A stretch of 64,000 nucleotides of DNA from Sapria himalayana (lineage: Eukaryota > Streptophyta > Magnoliopsida > Malpighiales > Rafflesiaceae). The stretch lies in contig JAREIK010003006.1 of NCBI GenBank assembly GCA_029783825.1, positions 82,392-146,391 on the forward strand, given 5' to 3'. Below, one piece after another: positions 29,331 through 42,128 of this stretch. Each line of letters begins with the position of its first letter. The stretch's first letter is position 1. The translations under genes were made by a program, and so were the position numbers. The notes under the pieces were generated by a model. It ran no database searches, was not told the origin of the DNA, and saw only the letters and a list, made by a program, of their open reading frames with translations.

Positions 29331-30750
29331 TATCTATTTATCTGTCTCTCTAACTATCTGTCTATTAATCTGTAAATCAATTTGTCTATCAATTTGTCTC
29401 TCAATTTGTCTGTAATTTTGTGTATGAATCTTTCTATCAATATATCTATCAATAAATCTATCAATCTATTTAAGAATCTGCCTATCTATTTTTTTAACTA
29501 TCTAACTATCTATTTATTTGTGTATCTATCTATTTATCTATCTATCTTTCTTTCTTTCTTTCTAGCTGTCTATCTATATATCTTACTATTTGTCTATCTA
29601 TGTATATATCTATTTGTCTAACTATCTATCTATCGGTTTATATATCTATCTAATTTTTATTTATCTGTAAAAGTATCTCTCTATCTATCTATATGTCTAT
29701 CTATTTGTCTATCTATCTGTCTATCTATATGTCTATCAATCTTTCTATCTATCTGTGTATCTACCATTTATATTTCTCTTTATATTTCTATTAATAATCA
29801 AATAATCTATCAGGGTATAATTTTCTATCTATATGACTATCTATCTATCTGCCTGTCTATCTATCTACCTTTCTATTTGTTTGTCTAGGAATCAATCTAC
29901 TTGTCTATCAATCTATCTATTTATCTATATATCTTTATTTCTATCAATCTACATGTCTATCTAATTATCTATCTATTTGTATATCTCTCTATCTATCTAT
30001 ATATCTATCTCCCTATCTATCTATCTTTATTTATATCTATCTATCTATCTATTTATCTATCTTTATTTATATCTATCTATCTCTATCTATCTATCTATAC
30101 TTCTATCTATATGTCTATCTATCTATCTATCTATTTATCTTTTTTTCAATATATCTATCTATCTATCTTTCAATATTTCTCTCAATCTGTATATGAATTT
30201 AATATCAATCAATTTATACATCCATCTATCTATCTATTTGTCTATCTATCTATCTATCTATATATCTATATGTCTCTATTTATGTCTATCTATCTAACTA
30301 TATTTATTTCTATCTATCTGTCAATCTATTTATTTATCTATCTGTCAATCTAAATATCTAAATATCTGTCTTTTTATCTATCTACTTATATGTCTTTCTA
30401 TATGTCAATCTATCAGTATATCTATCAATTAGACGATCTATATGTATATCTATCAATCTATCTATCTATATTTCTATCAATATATCTATTTATCTATCCA
30501 TCTATTCATCTATATCTTTATATATTTATTTCTATCTATCTATCTATTTATCTTTTTATTAATTTGTCTATCTATCTTTATAATAGTATATTGATCAATC
30601 TATATATTAATCTATCTCTCAATCTATGTATCCATCTTTCAATCTTTCTTTCTATCTATCAATCTATTAATCTATCTATATATTTATCTATCTATCTATC
30701 TTTCTATCTATGTATCTGTCTGTTTGTCTATCTATCGTCTATCTAACTAT

Positions 30751-30851
30751 GCAAAGCTAGATGCTCATAGCGAGGCACTTCGAGTTAGCAAAGTGCTTTA
30801 GTAGCGCTGAAGCCCTGTGTACTATAATGTTGAGCCAAGGATGCTCCACCT
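30751..30851 (+). other. 101-bp non-repeat islet in GATA array
   Basis: A short block of near-normal GC content starts at GCAAAGCTAG and ends before TTATCTTTAT, interrupting the TCTA array. It contains a small inverted repeat (GCACTT at about 30776, AAGTGC about 10 bases on) and an AGCGCT palindrome. I do not recognise it as a known element and see no clear target duplication. The open frame that crosses it is not credible as a gene. Confidence 0.6.
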
Positions 30852-31107
30852 TATCTTTATCTATATGTCTGTCTATTTGTAAGTCTTTCTATCAGTCTAA
30901 CAGTCTATCTCTCACTCTATCTATCTATCTGTCTATATATGTGTCTATCTCTCAATATATCTATTAATCCATCTATCTATCTGTATATCTATCTATATGT
31001 CTATCTATCATTCTATCTATCTATCTATCTATATATCTTTCTATCTATCTCTCTATCTATTTATCTATATATCTTTCTATGTACTTTTCTATTTATATGT
31101 TTATCTA

Positions 31108-31154
<47 letters not shown>

Positions 31155-31721
31155 GTCTATTTATCTATCTATATATTTGTATATCTATCTATTAATCTAT
31201 CTGTCTGTTTATCAATTTGTCTATCTATTTGTCTCTGTATCTGTCTGTCTATCAATCAATTTTCAGTCTACCTATCTGTCAGTCTAATTGTCTATCTGTA
31301 GTCTATCTATCAGTCTAACTAACTAACTATCTATCTATCTATATGTCTATCTATCTTTCTATATATCTATATATCTTTCTATTTTTCTATCTATGTATCA
31401 ATCTACCTATGAATTTGTATATCTATCTATCTATTTAACTTTTTATCTATCTATCAATCTATCTATCGATATTTTACGTATATCTATCTATCTGTCTATC
31501 TATCTTTCTATCTATTTTGCTAAAAATCTATCGATCAATAAGTTCATCTATTTATCTATTGATTTTCAGACTATATACCTATGTAACTATTGGTTATATA
31601 TCTGTCTATCTATCTATCTCCTTTTCTATCTATTTATCTATCTATTTTTATGTCTATCTATCTGTCTATCTATATATCTATCTATCTTTTTGTATATCTA
31701 CATGTCTATCTATCTATATAT

Positions 31722-31736
31722 TACTACAAAAAATCC
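31722..31736 (+). repeat. CACTA left terminal inverted repeat
   Basis: TACTACAAAAAATCC directly abuts the TATC array. It has one substitution (C to T) against the CACTACAAAAAA terminus. Confidence 0.75.
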
Positions 31737-31739
31737 AAA

Positions 31740-32150
31740 ACAACTAAGGACAATTCCCTAGCCACTCGGGGTTTTCATTTGCTAAGTGGCATATAGCAAC
31801 GGTTTAATAATGAAATCTTTCCCAATCTAAGTGCTCGTCGTTATAAATTAGCAAGGGGAAGTTTTGCTATCTAAAAAATTTTACTGATGAAAATATTCCC
31901 AGCTAAAATAATAATTTTCCAACCTAAATTAGCAAGCTAAATTGTAGTTTGCGTTGCTAAATGGATATAGCAATGTACGCTTTCCCAATTTAGTGTGCTC
32001 ATCGCTAAAAATTATAGAGGGAAATAGTCCATAGCAAAAAATTTTAGCAACGAAAAAATCCCTAGCTAAAATATTAATTTTCCTATCTAAATTAGTAAAG
32101 AAAAATCCCTAGCTAAATTAGCAAGAGAAAATTCCCTAGCTATTTTCATT
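31740..32150 (+). repeat. CACTA left subterminal repeat region
   Basis: Irregularly spaced copies of CCCTAGCTAAATTAGCAA-like and CCCAGCTAAAAT-like motifs, in which transposase would be expected to bind by analogy with En/Spm and related elements. Binding itself is inferred. Confidence 0.75.
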
Positions 32151-32159
32151 TCAAAACAT

Positions 32160-32620
32160 TTTTCAAAAATTTATTTTTTTTAAAAAAATTTAATTAAATA
32201 ATTTAATATTTTTATATTAAATTGAATAAAAAATTAGAAACTATAAACAATAATTTATAATTTACAATAAATAAAATTATATAATAAATTATTTTGTTTC
32301 AATATTTTACATAATTCAAACAAATATATAACAAAATTTTATTGCATCTTATTCATCAATATATTTACCGACAATGCATGAGTATAATCTATCCGTGCAT
32401 TGACATCGCTTTCTTTCCCTCTGCTCCCCTGATCACCATCTTTCTATTGCGACAAAGTTATGCAAGTCACTATGTGTCTTGTCTAGTGAAAAATCTCTTC
32501 ACTTATACAAGCTTCGTATGGGGAACAATGTGGTACCATGACTATATTAAATTTAAATAGTCAATCAAATCAAAATAAATAAATAAATAAAGTTATGTTT
32601 TCATAAATATATAATACTAC
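32160..32620. other. CACTA interior, AT-rich sequence with a short higher-GC patch
   Basis: AT-rich sequence followed by a patch at about 32370-32545 with more normal composition and a 72-codon open frame on + (32342-32560). The protein resembles nothing I know. It may be captured host DNA, but nothing proves it. Confidence 0.4.
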
Positions 32621-32624
32621 AGTA

Positions 32625-33225
32625 TATTTGTACATATATACTAGCATTTTCACTCGTTACATGTATTCCAGAAGTATATCTAAATATATACTACACTATT
32701 ATATGTACAATTATACTCAATATATATGTACAATTATACTCAATATATATGTGCATATATACTACAGTTTTATATGTACATATATGCTCAGTATATATGT
32801 ATATATATACTGAGTACATATGTACTCAGTATATATTTTAATATATTACTACAAAATTATATGTTCTTATATACTGAGTATAAATGTACATATATTATAG
32901 TATTATATTTACATATAAACTGAGTATATATATACATATACTACATTATTATATGTACATATATACGATGTACATATTTACTAAGTATATATGTACATAT
33001 AATACTACATAATTATATGTGCTTATATATTGAGTATATATGTACATATACTATAGTATATTTGTAGATATATTAAGTATATAAGTACATATATGCTATA
33101 GTATTATATGTACATATATACTCAATATATACGTACATATGTACTTCAGTATATACGTACATATATACTTCAGTATATCCATATATATTTTTTGTAGTAT
33201 ATACGTGCATATATACTATAGTAGA
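32625..33225. repeat. TATATGTACATATATACT-type minisatellite
   Basis: Repeated short modules of ATATGTACATATATACT, CTCAGTATAT and ACTACAGTATTAT, each internally palindromic (TATGTACATA, ATGTACAT). The period is irregular, about 30-60 bp. Confidence 0.8.
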
Positions 33226-33245
33226 TCTAGACACACACACACACA

Positions 33246-33960
33246 TATGTATACATAGTTATAAATATAGTTATATTTAATTATATATAGTTTTATATAG
33301 TTATAAAAATATTTATATATAGTTATACACATATAGTTAAACATGATATTCTATGTTGTTATACATGTAATTATAAAACTAGTTACATGTTATACATATA
33401 GTTACACATTTAGTTAAACTTATATTTATACATGTAGGTATATATATTTTTTCATTTAATTTTATATATTTATACATAAAGTTATGTATAGGTATAGATA
33501 TAGTAAAATACATTTTTATATATTAATATATAAAAATGTATATTAAATATATGTTGTAAATAATATATAAAAATTAATGATATTTAAATATATTTACAAA
33601 TATATAGATTTACATATATGTATACATAGTTACAAATATAGTTATATTTAATTATATAGAGTTTTATATATAGTTATACACATATAGTTAAACATAATGT
33701 TGTATGTTGTTATACATGTAATTATAAATATAGTTACATGTGGTTATACATTTAGTTACACATTTAGTTAAACTTATATTTATACATGTAGGTATATATT
33801 TTTTTCATTTAATTTTATATATTTATAAATATAGTTATGTATAGGTATAGATATTGTAAAATACATTTTTATATATTAATATATAAAAATGTATATTAAA
33901 TATATGTTGTATATAATTTATAAAAATTATTGATATTTAAATATATTTAAATACATGTAG
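33246..33960 (+). repeat. 371-bp direct tandem duplication in CACTA interior
   Basis: TATGTATACATAGTTA starts both copies at 33246 and 33617, and they stay colinear to TTGATATTTAAATATATTTA, with about 90 percent identity by eye. The unit is itself built of TATAGTTA- and TATACAT-rich AT sequence. It has no coding potential. Confidence 0.88.
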
Positions 33961-35390
33961 TTTGTTTAAGTAGTTTTTGAAGGAAATATCAAAACATTTG
34001 AAGTAATTCAATTTCATGCTACGTGTTTCAAGATATGCATCTCATAAATCAAATTGTTAAAAAAAATGATAGGGCATAATTTGATAATTAAAAAAATTAT
34101 GATTGAGAAAAATTAAAATGTTAATAGTCTGCCACATAATTTTGATATATTCTACATGGAATATAATTTGATATATTTTAGATGTCTTTTCATGTTTTAA
34201 AAAATAATACCTAGAAAAAAATAAAAGTAATATTCTAAATATATTTTTATTAAAATATAATATAATGATCATAAAAAAAGCAAGCCTCATGAAATATCAA
34301 TTAACATTATCAAATATCATGTTAATAGGATAGTATATGAAATAAATAATAATGATGTTAAACATCATTATAAAAAATTGTGAAAATCATTCAAAATTAT
34401 CAAAACATGAAATAACATATTTTCAAATAAATCTTAAAATATCATTAAATGCATAAAAAATCCATCAATAATATTTAATTTATTGTATCAAAGAGTGAAC
34501 ACTAAAAAAAATATTGATGAGTATTCTCCAATTTTCAATCAACATGCATCAAAAATCATAGAACACACAAAAAACATTGATAATTTATCAATAACATTAG
34601 TAACAACGAAACACAATAGAAATATTGATAATATATTTCCACAAAATTTATAGATTTTTATTAAAAAATATTGTGCCTCCCAATATAAATATCTAAAACA
34701 TACAACATATCCAATAATTACATCGAAGATATTTATAACATCAAACAAATTTCAGTGTGATTAACCCTAATTGAATTATGAAAATTTTTAACTAATATTA
34801 TTATAAAAATGTGCTCTAAATATTATTAGTTATAAATATAATCTAATATTTTCAAAAAAAAATCATTGAACAAATTTTAAAGTTTCTAAATAATATGGAA
34901 AAACATAATGCTTCATGGAAGAAAAATAATGTAACATCATATAAAGAAAAATTTTATTAATCCTTCTCTTCTACCCAAACATTGATGATTTAGCTCTTTC
35001 AAATTATGATTGACTGTTAAGGACCAATTTTTTTAGAAGATTAATGATTAACAAAATTTGATAACAAAGATGCGCTTTTATAAATTTAAAACTTCAATAT
35101 TCAAAATCATGATATAATCAAGAATATCTTGTGAAAATTAAAATTTGATTCATCTTTTGTCCTAGCAAATAATTGGATAAGTATGCATTTTTAAAATTGA
35201 GCTATAACATAATAAAAAATTTTACATACTCACATCAACTACTCTATTCCATGTTTATTGATCCTAGTTTATATTGTGATAATCATGAATACTACTTATC
35301 TCTGGTTCATAATATGAATGTCATTAAATCATGCACGAGCTTAATTTGATCACCAACAAAAGCCCAAACCACACTAGTAATCATGGAAAA
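33961..35390. other. CACTA interior, AT-rich, no feature seen
   Basis: About 1.4 kb of AT-rich sequence. The short open frames on the minus strand (34057-34290 and 34539-34748) are low-complexity Phe/Ile/Asn-rich and are not supported as genes. Confidence 0.5.
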
Positions 35391-35658
35391 GAGTTATTAT
35401 ATATTTAAACTATTGAATTATATAAGGATACCTATTGTATACAAGTGCAAAAAAAGCTATTTTAGTTATACATAAAGTCATGAAAAAGTCACAATCCTAA
35501 AATTACTCTAGCCTAAATGCCAGTTGAATGTTTGATATACAAATCACTCCTATAACTAATTTGAATATTAATTAAATGTGAATGCTAATTGAATGCATAT
35601 TTTCTTTACTTTAATACCTCTCTTCATGTTGAAATATGTTTGTCAATAACTCCCAACA
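35391..35658 (-). mobile_element. Possible 3' LTR remnant of a copia element
   Basis: Directly downstream of the copia remnant, the minus strand reads TGTTGGGAGTTATTGACAAA from 35658. TGTTGG is a common copia LTR start. Further in are TTATATAATTCAATAG-like sequences reminiscent of an LTR R region. No polypurine tract is clear and no second LTR was found, so the boundary at 35391 is a guess. Confidence 0.35.
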
Positions 35659-36035
35659 TGCTAAGGTGCATGTGAATAACTAGGACTTATATTTGTCCAG
35701 TTAATAAATTTGTGATCTGCTTTCATGGTAACATATAAGATGTTTTGACTTTTCCATTTTGGATTTTTTAATTGATTATGTGACAATCTAATTCAATATA
35801 TTTCTTATGCTCATGGAAAACAATGTTGGTAGCAATGTGCATGGTTATGTGATCTTCACAAAATAAATTTGCTACTTCCAAATGAGAAACTTGTCAATCC
35901 TTCAACAAGTATCTCAAGCAAGTGAGTTCATAGGTAAATGCAAACTCAGACCAATATTCTGCCTCTACTAATGATATTTACACCTTTGATTGTTTCTCAC
36001 ACTTCTATGGAACAAGTAACTTACCAAAAAATTAT
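35659..36035 (-). pseudogene. Ty1/copia polyprotein fragment, RNase H domain
   Basis: On the minus strand the frame gives KQSKV, a stop, ISLVEAEYW, then AFTYELTCLRYLLKD, a stop, QVSHLEVANLFCE and HITMHIATN, followed by VFHEHKKYIELDCHI. This is the C-terminal RNase H region of plant copia polyproteins, whose usual motifs are SSAEAEYRSM, LRYLLKDL, FCDNQAAMHIA and FHERTKHIEIDCH. Two in-frame stops and frame loss after DCHI show decay. The RNase H Glu in the AEAEY-like motif is kept; the Asp of CDNQ reads Glu-Asp (CEDH). Only about 110 residues remain. It lies inside the CACTA element, so it is either a nested insertion that later shrank or a captured fragment. Confidence 0.85.
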
Positions 36036-37432
36036 AATTACTTATCAATTACCATTATTTAATTGGATATCTTTTTATATTGTAATCATATTCAGAGACA
36101 ACAAAAATACAACCCATAAACATTAGGATTTGTTTTTTTCTAAGTTACAGAAGCAGAAAACATTAAGCATAATTATTTTTCTTAAGATACAGAAACAGAA
36201 AGCAATATGCAAACATTAAGTATTTGAAATCAATACAACTATAAAAAATTAAACAGTAAAAAAACAAAGTTTACACTAACCATTATTTATTTTATTAATT
36301 GTGTAGAGTCAAAATCATATAATGAAATGAAAATAGAAGAAAAAAGAAAAAAAAATTGGTGGAAAATTAAAAAAAATATAAAACACAAATATTTTGTAAA
36401 AACCAAACTATGCCCGTTTTAACATGACCTTTATGCCCTCGTAAAACTTCCGATCAGCTTTTGCCGTAGCTTGTGGCAGCACAATTCTGAGATGTGCTCA
36501 TCCTCTTCTCCTTGCCTCCCCAAGTCAACTTGAACTTTTCCTCACTAAATATTGATAGTCACAAAATCATGAGCTCTTATGTCTCTTCCAACAAATACAT
36601 TTAATCATTTTATTTATGTTTGTCAATAAAATTTAATTTAAATGTATATTGATTAAATTATATTTATGTTTGTCAATAATAAATATATTGATAAAATTAT
36701 TAAATATTTAATTTTTAATTGAACATTTTGAATTTTTTGTGGTTAAATCAAGAAGCTAATTCAAAAAATTGAAACAAATTAATTTATTATATGATTAGTA
36801 ATCAGCATCATTAATTTAAAAAAAAACATTAACTTAAAAATATTGTAACATTATTCTGATATTTTATGCCATTAATCAAAAATACGATAATGTTTGGAAA
36901 TTTTTGTAAATATAGCGCCCGACCCAAACCTAGATTTTTAAAATTTGTTATTTTCTATTCACTCAAAAATACTAATATAAGATTATTTTAAAAATAACTT
37001 TCATCAATTCTATTTTATTAAATTTTATTAATAAAATTTAAATTTCCATAATTTAATTTTAAAACATATATAGGCTTTTCTGATATAATATTTATATAAA
37101 TATTAGAAAAAAAATGTTTATTAGAAAAAAATAAATACAATGTTTGTTAGAATATTTGTTGTAGGTTGCTCTCGTAGTCCTGTTTTGCTTGTCCTCTCAT
37201 CGTCATTGAAAGAAATAACAAATTTTTAGTGCTTAATGTCTTAGCATTATATTTTAACGGAAACTATAAAAACAAAAATTTGAAGCAAATATATAGAAAA
37301 TAAAGATACAAATTATAAAAGTAAACTAAAATTATAAAAAATAAATAATTTAAATAAAAAAAATGAAATAGATTTTTATTTAACCATAAATGATATTATT
37401 TCATAAATAAATAAAATAAAATAATAATAAAG

Positions 37433-37434
<2 letters not shown>
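36036..37434. other. CACTA interior, unassigned
   Basis: AT-rich sequence with two patches of more ordinary composition (about 36410-36560 and 37145-37215). The first contains a CT-rich stretch (CCTCTTCTCCTTGCCTCCCC) and the second GTTGTAGGTTGCTCTCGTAG. No frame or family recognised. Confidence 0.4.

Positions 37435-37480
<46 letters not shown>
37435..37480. repeat. (TA)n run
   Basis: About 45 bp of uninterrupted TA dinucleotides in the CACTA interior. Confidence 0.95.
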
Positions 37481-37487
<7 letters not shown>

Positions 37488-38270
37488 ATATGTTTTTAAG
37501 AATTCAATTTATTTGTATTAATATAATATGAAATAATTATAAAGGCATAAATTTTTAATCTTTTAGTCATTATAAATTTTGAATCTTTGAAGTATTCAGT
37601 TAATAACCACACTTAGATATTTATTTTTTAAATAATCAAAATTTTTTTGATGTTATTAAAATATCTGTACATTAATTTTAAAATTCAATTTATTTTCTTT
37701 TTAATTTGATAAAAAATTTGATTTTTTTTTATTTTTCAAAATTTTTAAATATTTTAGTCATTTTTTAAAAGATTTCTATAATCATTAAAATATTTTATAA
37801 ATGTAGGAATAATATTAATATTTACTTGTTTATTTGTTAATTCATATAATTTTATAAATTTTTTTATTTAATCAAATAATTGTTTATTTTATCTTTTTAT
37901 CAATATTAATTTTTATTTATGTTAATTTATTTAATTAAAATATTTTCAAAATATTTATATATAAATAATAAATTATATTATTTTTTTAATACATATATTT
38001 AAATATCATAATTAAAAATTTCAGAAAAATATTTTTTATAATATTTTAATTAATTTATAATCAAAAAAATAATAATTTGACTTATCTACTATAAATTTTT
38101 ATTTGTATATATATAATTATGAAATTTTTTATTTATAATATCATATTTTTATAATTATATGATGAGATTGTGTATTTCAAGGATAGCCCATCTATAGGCC
38201 ATGAAATACCTTTAATATAAAAAATTAAATAAAATAGTAAAATAAATAATTTTAAAAAATATTAAATTAT

Positions 38271-39075
38271 TATAAATTAGCAACGGAAATTATCACTAGC
38301 CCAAATAGCAGGGGAAAATCCCCAGCTAAATGCATATATTTTGAGAAAGTAAAAATGTAAGGAATAATCATTTCGAATTTTTTATAAAATTGTAAAAAAA
38401 TAAATTCAGATAATTTTTTAGGAACGGATTTTGTCTTGAACTAATTAGCTAGGAAATTTTCATCATAAAATCTGTTGTTATATAAAGGATGTAATTGGCT
38501 AGAAAAATTTCATCACTAAATCTGTCACTATATTCCAGATCTAATTAACTAGAGAAATTACCTCGCTAAATTCATCAATATAACCTGGTTGTAATTAGCT
38601 AGAAAAATATGTTGCTAAATCTATCGCTATACCAAATATATAATTAGCCAATAAAATTCCATCGGAAAATCCATCACTATATCAAGGATGTAATTAGCTA
38701 GAAAAATCATGTCTCTAAATCCATAGCTATATTCCAGATGTAAATAGCTAGAGATATTTCCTTGCTAAAGCCGTGGCTATATTTGCGGCTTTTCATTGCA
38801 TGGAACTTTACAAAAAAAATAGGGATGGATTATTTCTGGATCTAATTAGCTATGAAAATTACGTCGGTAAATCTTTCACTAAATTTATGCTTTTTGTTGC
38901 ACAGAAATTTACGAATAAAATAATGAGGAAATATTTTCAAAAGTGAAATTCCATCGCTAATCTGTCTCTAAATTTTATTTCAATACAAAATTAGAAATCC
39001 CTTACTATTCTCTTGCTAACATCACACAATTTAGCTAGAGAATGATCCCTAGATAAACTTTCCAAGCTAAATTGT
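38271..39075 (-). repeat. CACTA right subterminal repeat region
   Basis: Repeated modules of about 55-60 bp built on TGTAATTAGCTAGAAAAAT and a following CGCTAAATCTATCGCTATA. At least six copies lie between 38420 and 38760, and more degenerate copies continue to the right terminus. Confidence 0.8.
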
Positions 39076-39082
39076 CATTTTT
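39066..39082 (-). repeat. CACTA right terminal inverted repeat
   Basis: On the minus strand the end reads CACAACAAAAAAATGAC, one base from CACTACAAAAAAATGAC. The following 3 bp (TAT) match the 3 bp before the left end. Confidence 0.78.
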
Positions 39083-42000
39083 TTGTTGTGTATCTATCTA
39101 TCTAGCTATCTATCTATCTAACTAACTAACTATCTATCTCTATATCTATCTATCTATCTAACTTTCTGTCTTTCTATCTATCAATCTTCCTATTTATCTG
39201 TCTATTTATCTATCTATCGATGTGTCTATCTTTAAATCTATTTGTCTGTCTTTGTATCTATGTATCTGTCAATCTATCTGACTGGCTATTTGTATATATG
39301 TGTGTATGTTTGTCTATCTATTTTTCTATCAATCTGTCTCTCTATCTGTATATATATATGTGTGTGTGTGTATGTGTGTCTATCTATATGTATATCTATC
39401 TATCTATCTATCTATCTATATATCTATCTATTTTGTCTATCTATTAGACTATCATTTTGTCTATCTATGTGTCTATTTATTAGTCTATCTATCTATCGAA
39501 CTCTCTATATATTTGACTAATAATCTATAAAAAATTCTATCTATCTATCTATTTGTCTATATATCAATCTATTAATAAGTCTATCTATCTATATATTAAT
39601 CTGTCTATCAATCTATATATAGATATGTCAATCAATCTATTTATCAATCTATTTTTAAATCTATCGATCAATATATCATTATATCTATCTATCTCTCTCT
39701 CTCTCTATATCTATCTATCAATATATGTATATCTAACTCTCTATCTATCTATATAATATCTATCTGTCTATTTTTCTATCTAATAAACTATTGATATATC
39801 TATCTATCTATCTGTCTGTCAATCTTACCATCTATAAATCTATCTATCAAAATGTTTATCTATCTATCAATCAATCTATCAATCAATCTATATATTTATC
39901 TATCTATCTATCTATTTATCTATCTTTCATTCATTCATTCTATGTGTATATATATTTTCCTGTCAATCTACTTATCTATCTTTGTAGCAATACTTCTAGC
40001 TATCTTTCAATCTATCAAACTATCTATCTATCTATTTTACTATTAATGTATCTATCTATTTATCAATCTATTTATTTATCTATCTATCTGTCTATCTATC
40101 TATCTATCAATCAATTTATTTATCTATATGTCTATATTTCTATCTATCTATTTATTTATCTATCTATCTATCAGATTATCTATCTATCTATCTAACTATC
40201 TATTTATTTATCTATCAGTTTATTTGTCTATCTTTTTTCCTTTCTATCTAGTTGTCTAACTGTTTTTCAATCTAATTATCTCTCCATCTATCTATTTATC
40301 TATCTTTCTTTCTTTCTTTCTGTCTTTCAATCTGTCTACCTATCTATCTTTAAATCTATCTGTCTATCTATATGTTTATCTATGTATATATCTATCTGTA
40401 TATCTATGTGTGTATCAATATTTCTATCTATCTTTCAATTTAAATGTATATCTATCTATCTATTAATTTGCCTTTCTAGTTCTCTATCTATCTATTTATC
40501 TATCTATCTGTCTATCTATCTATTTATCTATCTATTTATCTATCTATTTATCTATCTATTTATCTATCTATTTTTCTGTCTATCTATCTATGTATCTGTA
40601 TATTTATCTATCTTTCTATCTAAATTTTTATTTTTCTATCTATCTTTTGATCTATCTATCTGTCTATTTATTTGTCTATCAATTTGTCTCTCTATCTATC
40701 TTCTATCTGTATATATATCTATTTTTCTTTCTATCTATATATCTGACTATCTATATTTCTATATATATGTCTATCTTTTGGTCTATCCATCTGGCAAATA
40801 ATATATCGATCTATTTTTCTATCTACAATTCTATCTTTTTGTCTATCTATCATTTATTTATCTATTTAAAAATCTAAAATTGATCTATCTATCAATCTGT
40901 CTTTCAATCAATCAATCAATCTATTTATTAATCAATTTATCAATGTATTTATCAATTTTTCTATAAATTTTGCTATCAATCTATCTATCTATTTATCTTT
41001 CTTTCTATCAATCTATCTAATATTCTATCTATTTATCTATCAAATTTTGTATCTGTATATCTATCTATATATCAAGTTATCTATATATCTATGTATCTAT
41101 TAATCTATATATTTATATATCTATCTAACTATTTATATATCTATTTGTTTATCTATCTATCTATCTGCTAATCTATCTACCTACCTATCTATCTATTTAT
41201 ATATGTATCTAATTAAATATCTATTTATTAATCGAAATGTATATTTATCTGTCTAACTTTCTAACTATCTCTCTATCTATCTATATATCTATCTTATATC
41301 TATATTTTTGTTTATATATCTATCAATCTATTAATATGTATATCTTTATACTTATATATATGTCTATCTATCTATCAAGCTATCTCTCTATAATTCTTTC
41401 CAATAATATATATCTATTTGTCTATATATATGTCCATCAATCTTTCTATCTATCTATCTATCAATCTATCTATCAATCTTCTATCTATATGTCTATCAAT
41501 CTATCTATATATCTTTCTTTCTATATGTCTATCTATCTATCTTATTATATATCTATATTATTATCTAACTATTTTTATTTCTATCTATTTATCTATCTAT
41601 CTGTTTATTTAACTAACTATCTATCTATAACTCTTTATAGTTGTATATCTATATGACTATCTATATATCTATTTTTCTATCTATTTATTTGTTTATCTAT
41701 CTTTATATCAATTTGTCTATCTATTTTTCTAATAATATGTTGATATATTTGTCTATCTATCAATTTATCTATCTATCTATATGTCTATCAATCTGTCAAT
41801 CAATTTGTCTATCTATCAATTTATGAATTGTTTTATCTTTCTACCTATCAATCTTTCTTATAATCTGTATATCAATTAGTCAATTAGTCTATTTTTATAT
41901 CTATCAATCTACTAATCAATCTGTCTATATATCTATCTATTTATCTATTCGTCTTTATTTCTGTGTCTATATGCATGTCTATTTATCTATCTGTATGTCT

Positions 42001-42091
42001 ACATATCTATCTATTTATTTATCTGTCTGTGTGTATGTCTGTCTATCTATCTACCTTTCTATTTTTAGATCTATTAGGCTATCTTTTTGTT

Positions 42092-42128
<37 letters not shown>

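Larger units (their letters stand above)
16488..31721 (+). repeat. Degenerate GATA array, block 3 (TCTA on +)
   Basis: About 15.2 kb of TCTA/TATC repeat with TGTC, TTTG and AATC variants, opposite in orientation to blocks 1 and 2. TA runs lie at 18518-18554, 19937-19999, 20271-20321 and 31109-31152. Higher-order duplications with 80, 145, 194 and about 1000 bp periods are embedded (listed separately), as is one non-repeat islet at 30751-30851. All long open frames on + in this block are Tyr-Leu-Ser-Ile artefacts. Confidence 0.95.
31722..39082. mobile_element. CACTA (En/Spm-type) non-autonomous element, 7.36 kb
   Basis: The left end reads TACTACAAAAAATCC and the right end, read inward on the minus strand, CACAACAAAAAAATGAC; each is one base from CACTACAAAAAA, the typical CACTA terminus. 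The 3 bp on both sides are TAT, the expected size of target duplication, although in a TATC array this could be chance. Both ends carry long arrays of subterminal motifs (CCCTAGCTAAATTAGC-like at 31740-32150; GTAATTAGCTAGAAAAATC-like at 38271-39075), a hallmark of the superfamily. The right about 1.4 kb is shared with 45636-46990 (reverse) and partly with 14480-16487. I see no transposase frame; the interior holds minisatellites, a copia remnant and AT-rich filler. Confidence 0.8.

Noticed and set aside
31719..39085. TAT duplication as proof of CACTA insertion
   Set aside because: Not taken as proof: in a TATC array any break is likely to show TAT on both sides. The call rests on the termini and subterminal repeats.
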